Origin: Lachnospiraceae bacterium
GTDB taxonomy: Bacteria; Bacillota; Clostridia; Lachnospirales; Lachnospiraceae
DNA length: 64,000 nt
NCBI GenBank assembly: GCA_024405155.1
Contig: JAKSPC010000006.1
Coordinates: 21,514-85,513, forward strand
Reading direction: 5' to 3'
The position numbers were made by a program, and so were the translations under genes. Numbering within the stretch: position 1 is the first letter of the stretch; every line of letters starts with the position of its first letter. Below are positions 63,326 to 64,000 of this stretch, piece by piece. The notes beneath the pieces were generated by a model. That model saw only the letters and a program-made list of their open reading frames with translations, had not been told where the DNA came from and searched no databases.

Positions 63326-63848
63326 AATCATATACCTCCCTGATTTTGGATGCCATCACATCAGAAATCATAAACCGATAAGGATTGTTAACCGGAGGCA
63401 GCGGTAAAGCTCCGAATTCTGACATATAGTAATCAAATAATTCCTGATCCATCGCCTCCGCTACAACAAAACCGTCGTATCCCGCTTTAACCGACAGGTC
63501 GGATGCAATCGCAAAAAGGTGTCCACCGACTCCGGCAAATTTCTTTTCTCCGTATTCCCACACATTATTTTCAGGTGCGGTGCATCCCCACAAAACATAG
63601 ACAGCCTGAGCCTCCCTGTCATACTGAATAGCAACCATTCCCTGAATGTCCATTGTTCCCTTTAACACCAAAGCGTACACTTCAGTCTCTTCCGGAAACT
63701 TGCTCCAATTTACGTACCATCCTGTTTTCTTATTGAATTTACTCAAAAAGCTCTTTCTTTTAATCCTAACGACCTCGGTGTCGTAAATTTCCCCTGTCTT
63801 TACTTCTTAAAGGCATGGAGTAAACTCGTCAATTCTAAATGTAATCAT
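63300..63848 (-). pseudogene. GNAT-like acetyltransferase gene broken by an in-frame stop
   Basis: The real start is the ATG at 63848, with GGAGGAGG eight bases upstream. Codon 14 is TAA (63807-63809); the frame is otherwise open for 182 codons and reads MITFRIDEFTPCL, stop, EVKTGEIYDTEVV and on. A GVGGHLFAIASD motif fits the acetyl-CoA loop of GNAT folds. The downstream TTG at 63746 has no ribosome site. A lysine codon (AAA) changed to TAA would explain it. Confidence 0.75.
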
Positions 63849-63899
63849 CGGATTATCCTCCTCCTTACAAGCAATGTCTGCCCCCTTCTTTTCATTGCT

Positions 63900-63928
63900 A
63901 TTTTATCAAAACCAACCAAAAATCTCAA
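63900..63928 (-). promoter_or_regulatory. Promoter of the GNAT-like gene pair
   Basis: -35 TTGAGA (63923-63928), 17-bp spacer, -10 TAAAAT (63900-63905), all on minus, about 50 bases before the ATG at 63848. From 63929 to the window end nothing else is seen. Confidence 0.75.
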
Positions 63929-64000
63929 CTTCATCACCAAAATTTGACGGCGTAAACTTACTGTAGGAAAAAGAAGATCAGAAACCACCTGTGAAGTGAT

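Overview
The window looks like a chromosomal segment of a strictly anaerobic Gram-positive member of the Clostridia, most likely Lachnospiraceae-like. The evidence is an [FeFe]-hydrogenase module, a superoxide reductase, ftsE-ftsX-M23 peptidase-ctpA order, a YerC-type TrpR regulator, a class B sortase with a PKTG-type substrate, a BMP/Nup nucleoside ABC transporter and a SUV3-like helicase. The backbone is visibly GC-rich. Almost every gene is on the minus strand; only yerC and the TspO-SOR pair are on plus. No tRNA, rRNA, CRISPR array or complete insertion sequence was recognised.

Layout. 1-3 kb: chromate transporter (cut by the window edge), copper P-type ATPase and a Nudix hydrolase. 3-6.6 kb: [FeFe]-hydrogenase with a NuoF/GltD-type flavoprotein. 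6.9-17 kb: U32 peptidase pair, zapA, ruvB, a nucleotidase block, a YprB-like nuclease, ApbE, ruvA and a membrane-anchored deacetylase-like protein; ruvA and ruvB are separated by about 4.5 kb. 17-29.8 kb: yerC, rmuC, rdgB, an rRNA methyltransferase, aspS, hisS, ctpA, an EnvC-like M23 peptidase, ftsX, ftsE and a CdaR-like regulator. 30.8-48 kb: mntP, cvfB, DUF362, SUV3 helicase, a DUF308 membrane protein, an epimerase, a membrane GDPD, a YfcC transporter with an M20 peptidase, the nucleoside ABC transporter and a hydroxyacid dehydrogenase. 48.5-57.5 kb: surface block with sortase B, a PKTG-anchored acidic-repeat protein, a two-component system, a nucleotidyltransferase, a membrane-fused sugar kinase and a PstS-like lipoprotein. 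58-60.4 kb: TspO-like protein, superoxide reductase and a PrsW-like protease. 60.8-64 kb: an AT-rich, decaying accessory tract with an orphan AbiEi-like protein, a PIN-toxin remnant and a GNAT-like gene broken by a stop codon.

The most striking content is between the genes. Three copies of a ~270-bp element (12251-12520, 30211-30480, 48279-48550 reversed) carry eight inverted nonamers ATGTGAGCC/GGCTCACAT at 32-bp steps, with one central interval of 63 bp. The spacing is the same in all three although the sequence between sites has diverged. Three other intergenic regions (32.6, 57.9 and 60.7 kb) hold tandem hairpin arrays with an exact 74-bp period, and two of them share a leader-like flank. 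A 53-bp-period palindromic array, a pair of long-hairpin elements just upstream of aspS and the hydrogenase operon, and a 97-bp element with perfect 12-bp terminal inverted repeats complete the set. None of these has a recognisable mobilising gene in the window.

How the genes work together. The ftsE/ftsX/M23/CtpA/ZapA set serves division and wall hydrolysis. The hydrogenase pair handles H2 and reducing equivalents. YfcC with the M20 peptidase, and the BMP ABC system, handle nutrient uptake. The sortase, its substrate and the nearby two-component system form a surface module. All functional calls are from reading motifs in the translated sequence; no database search was run.
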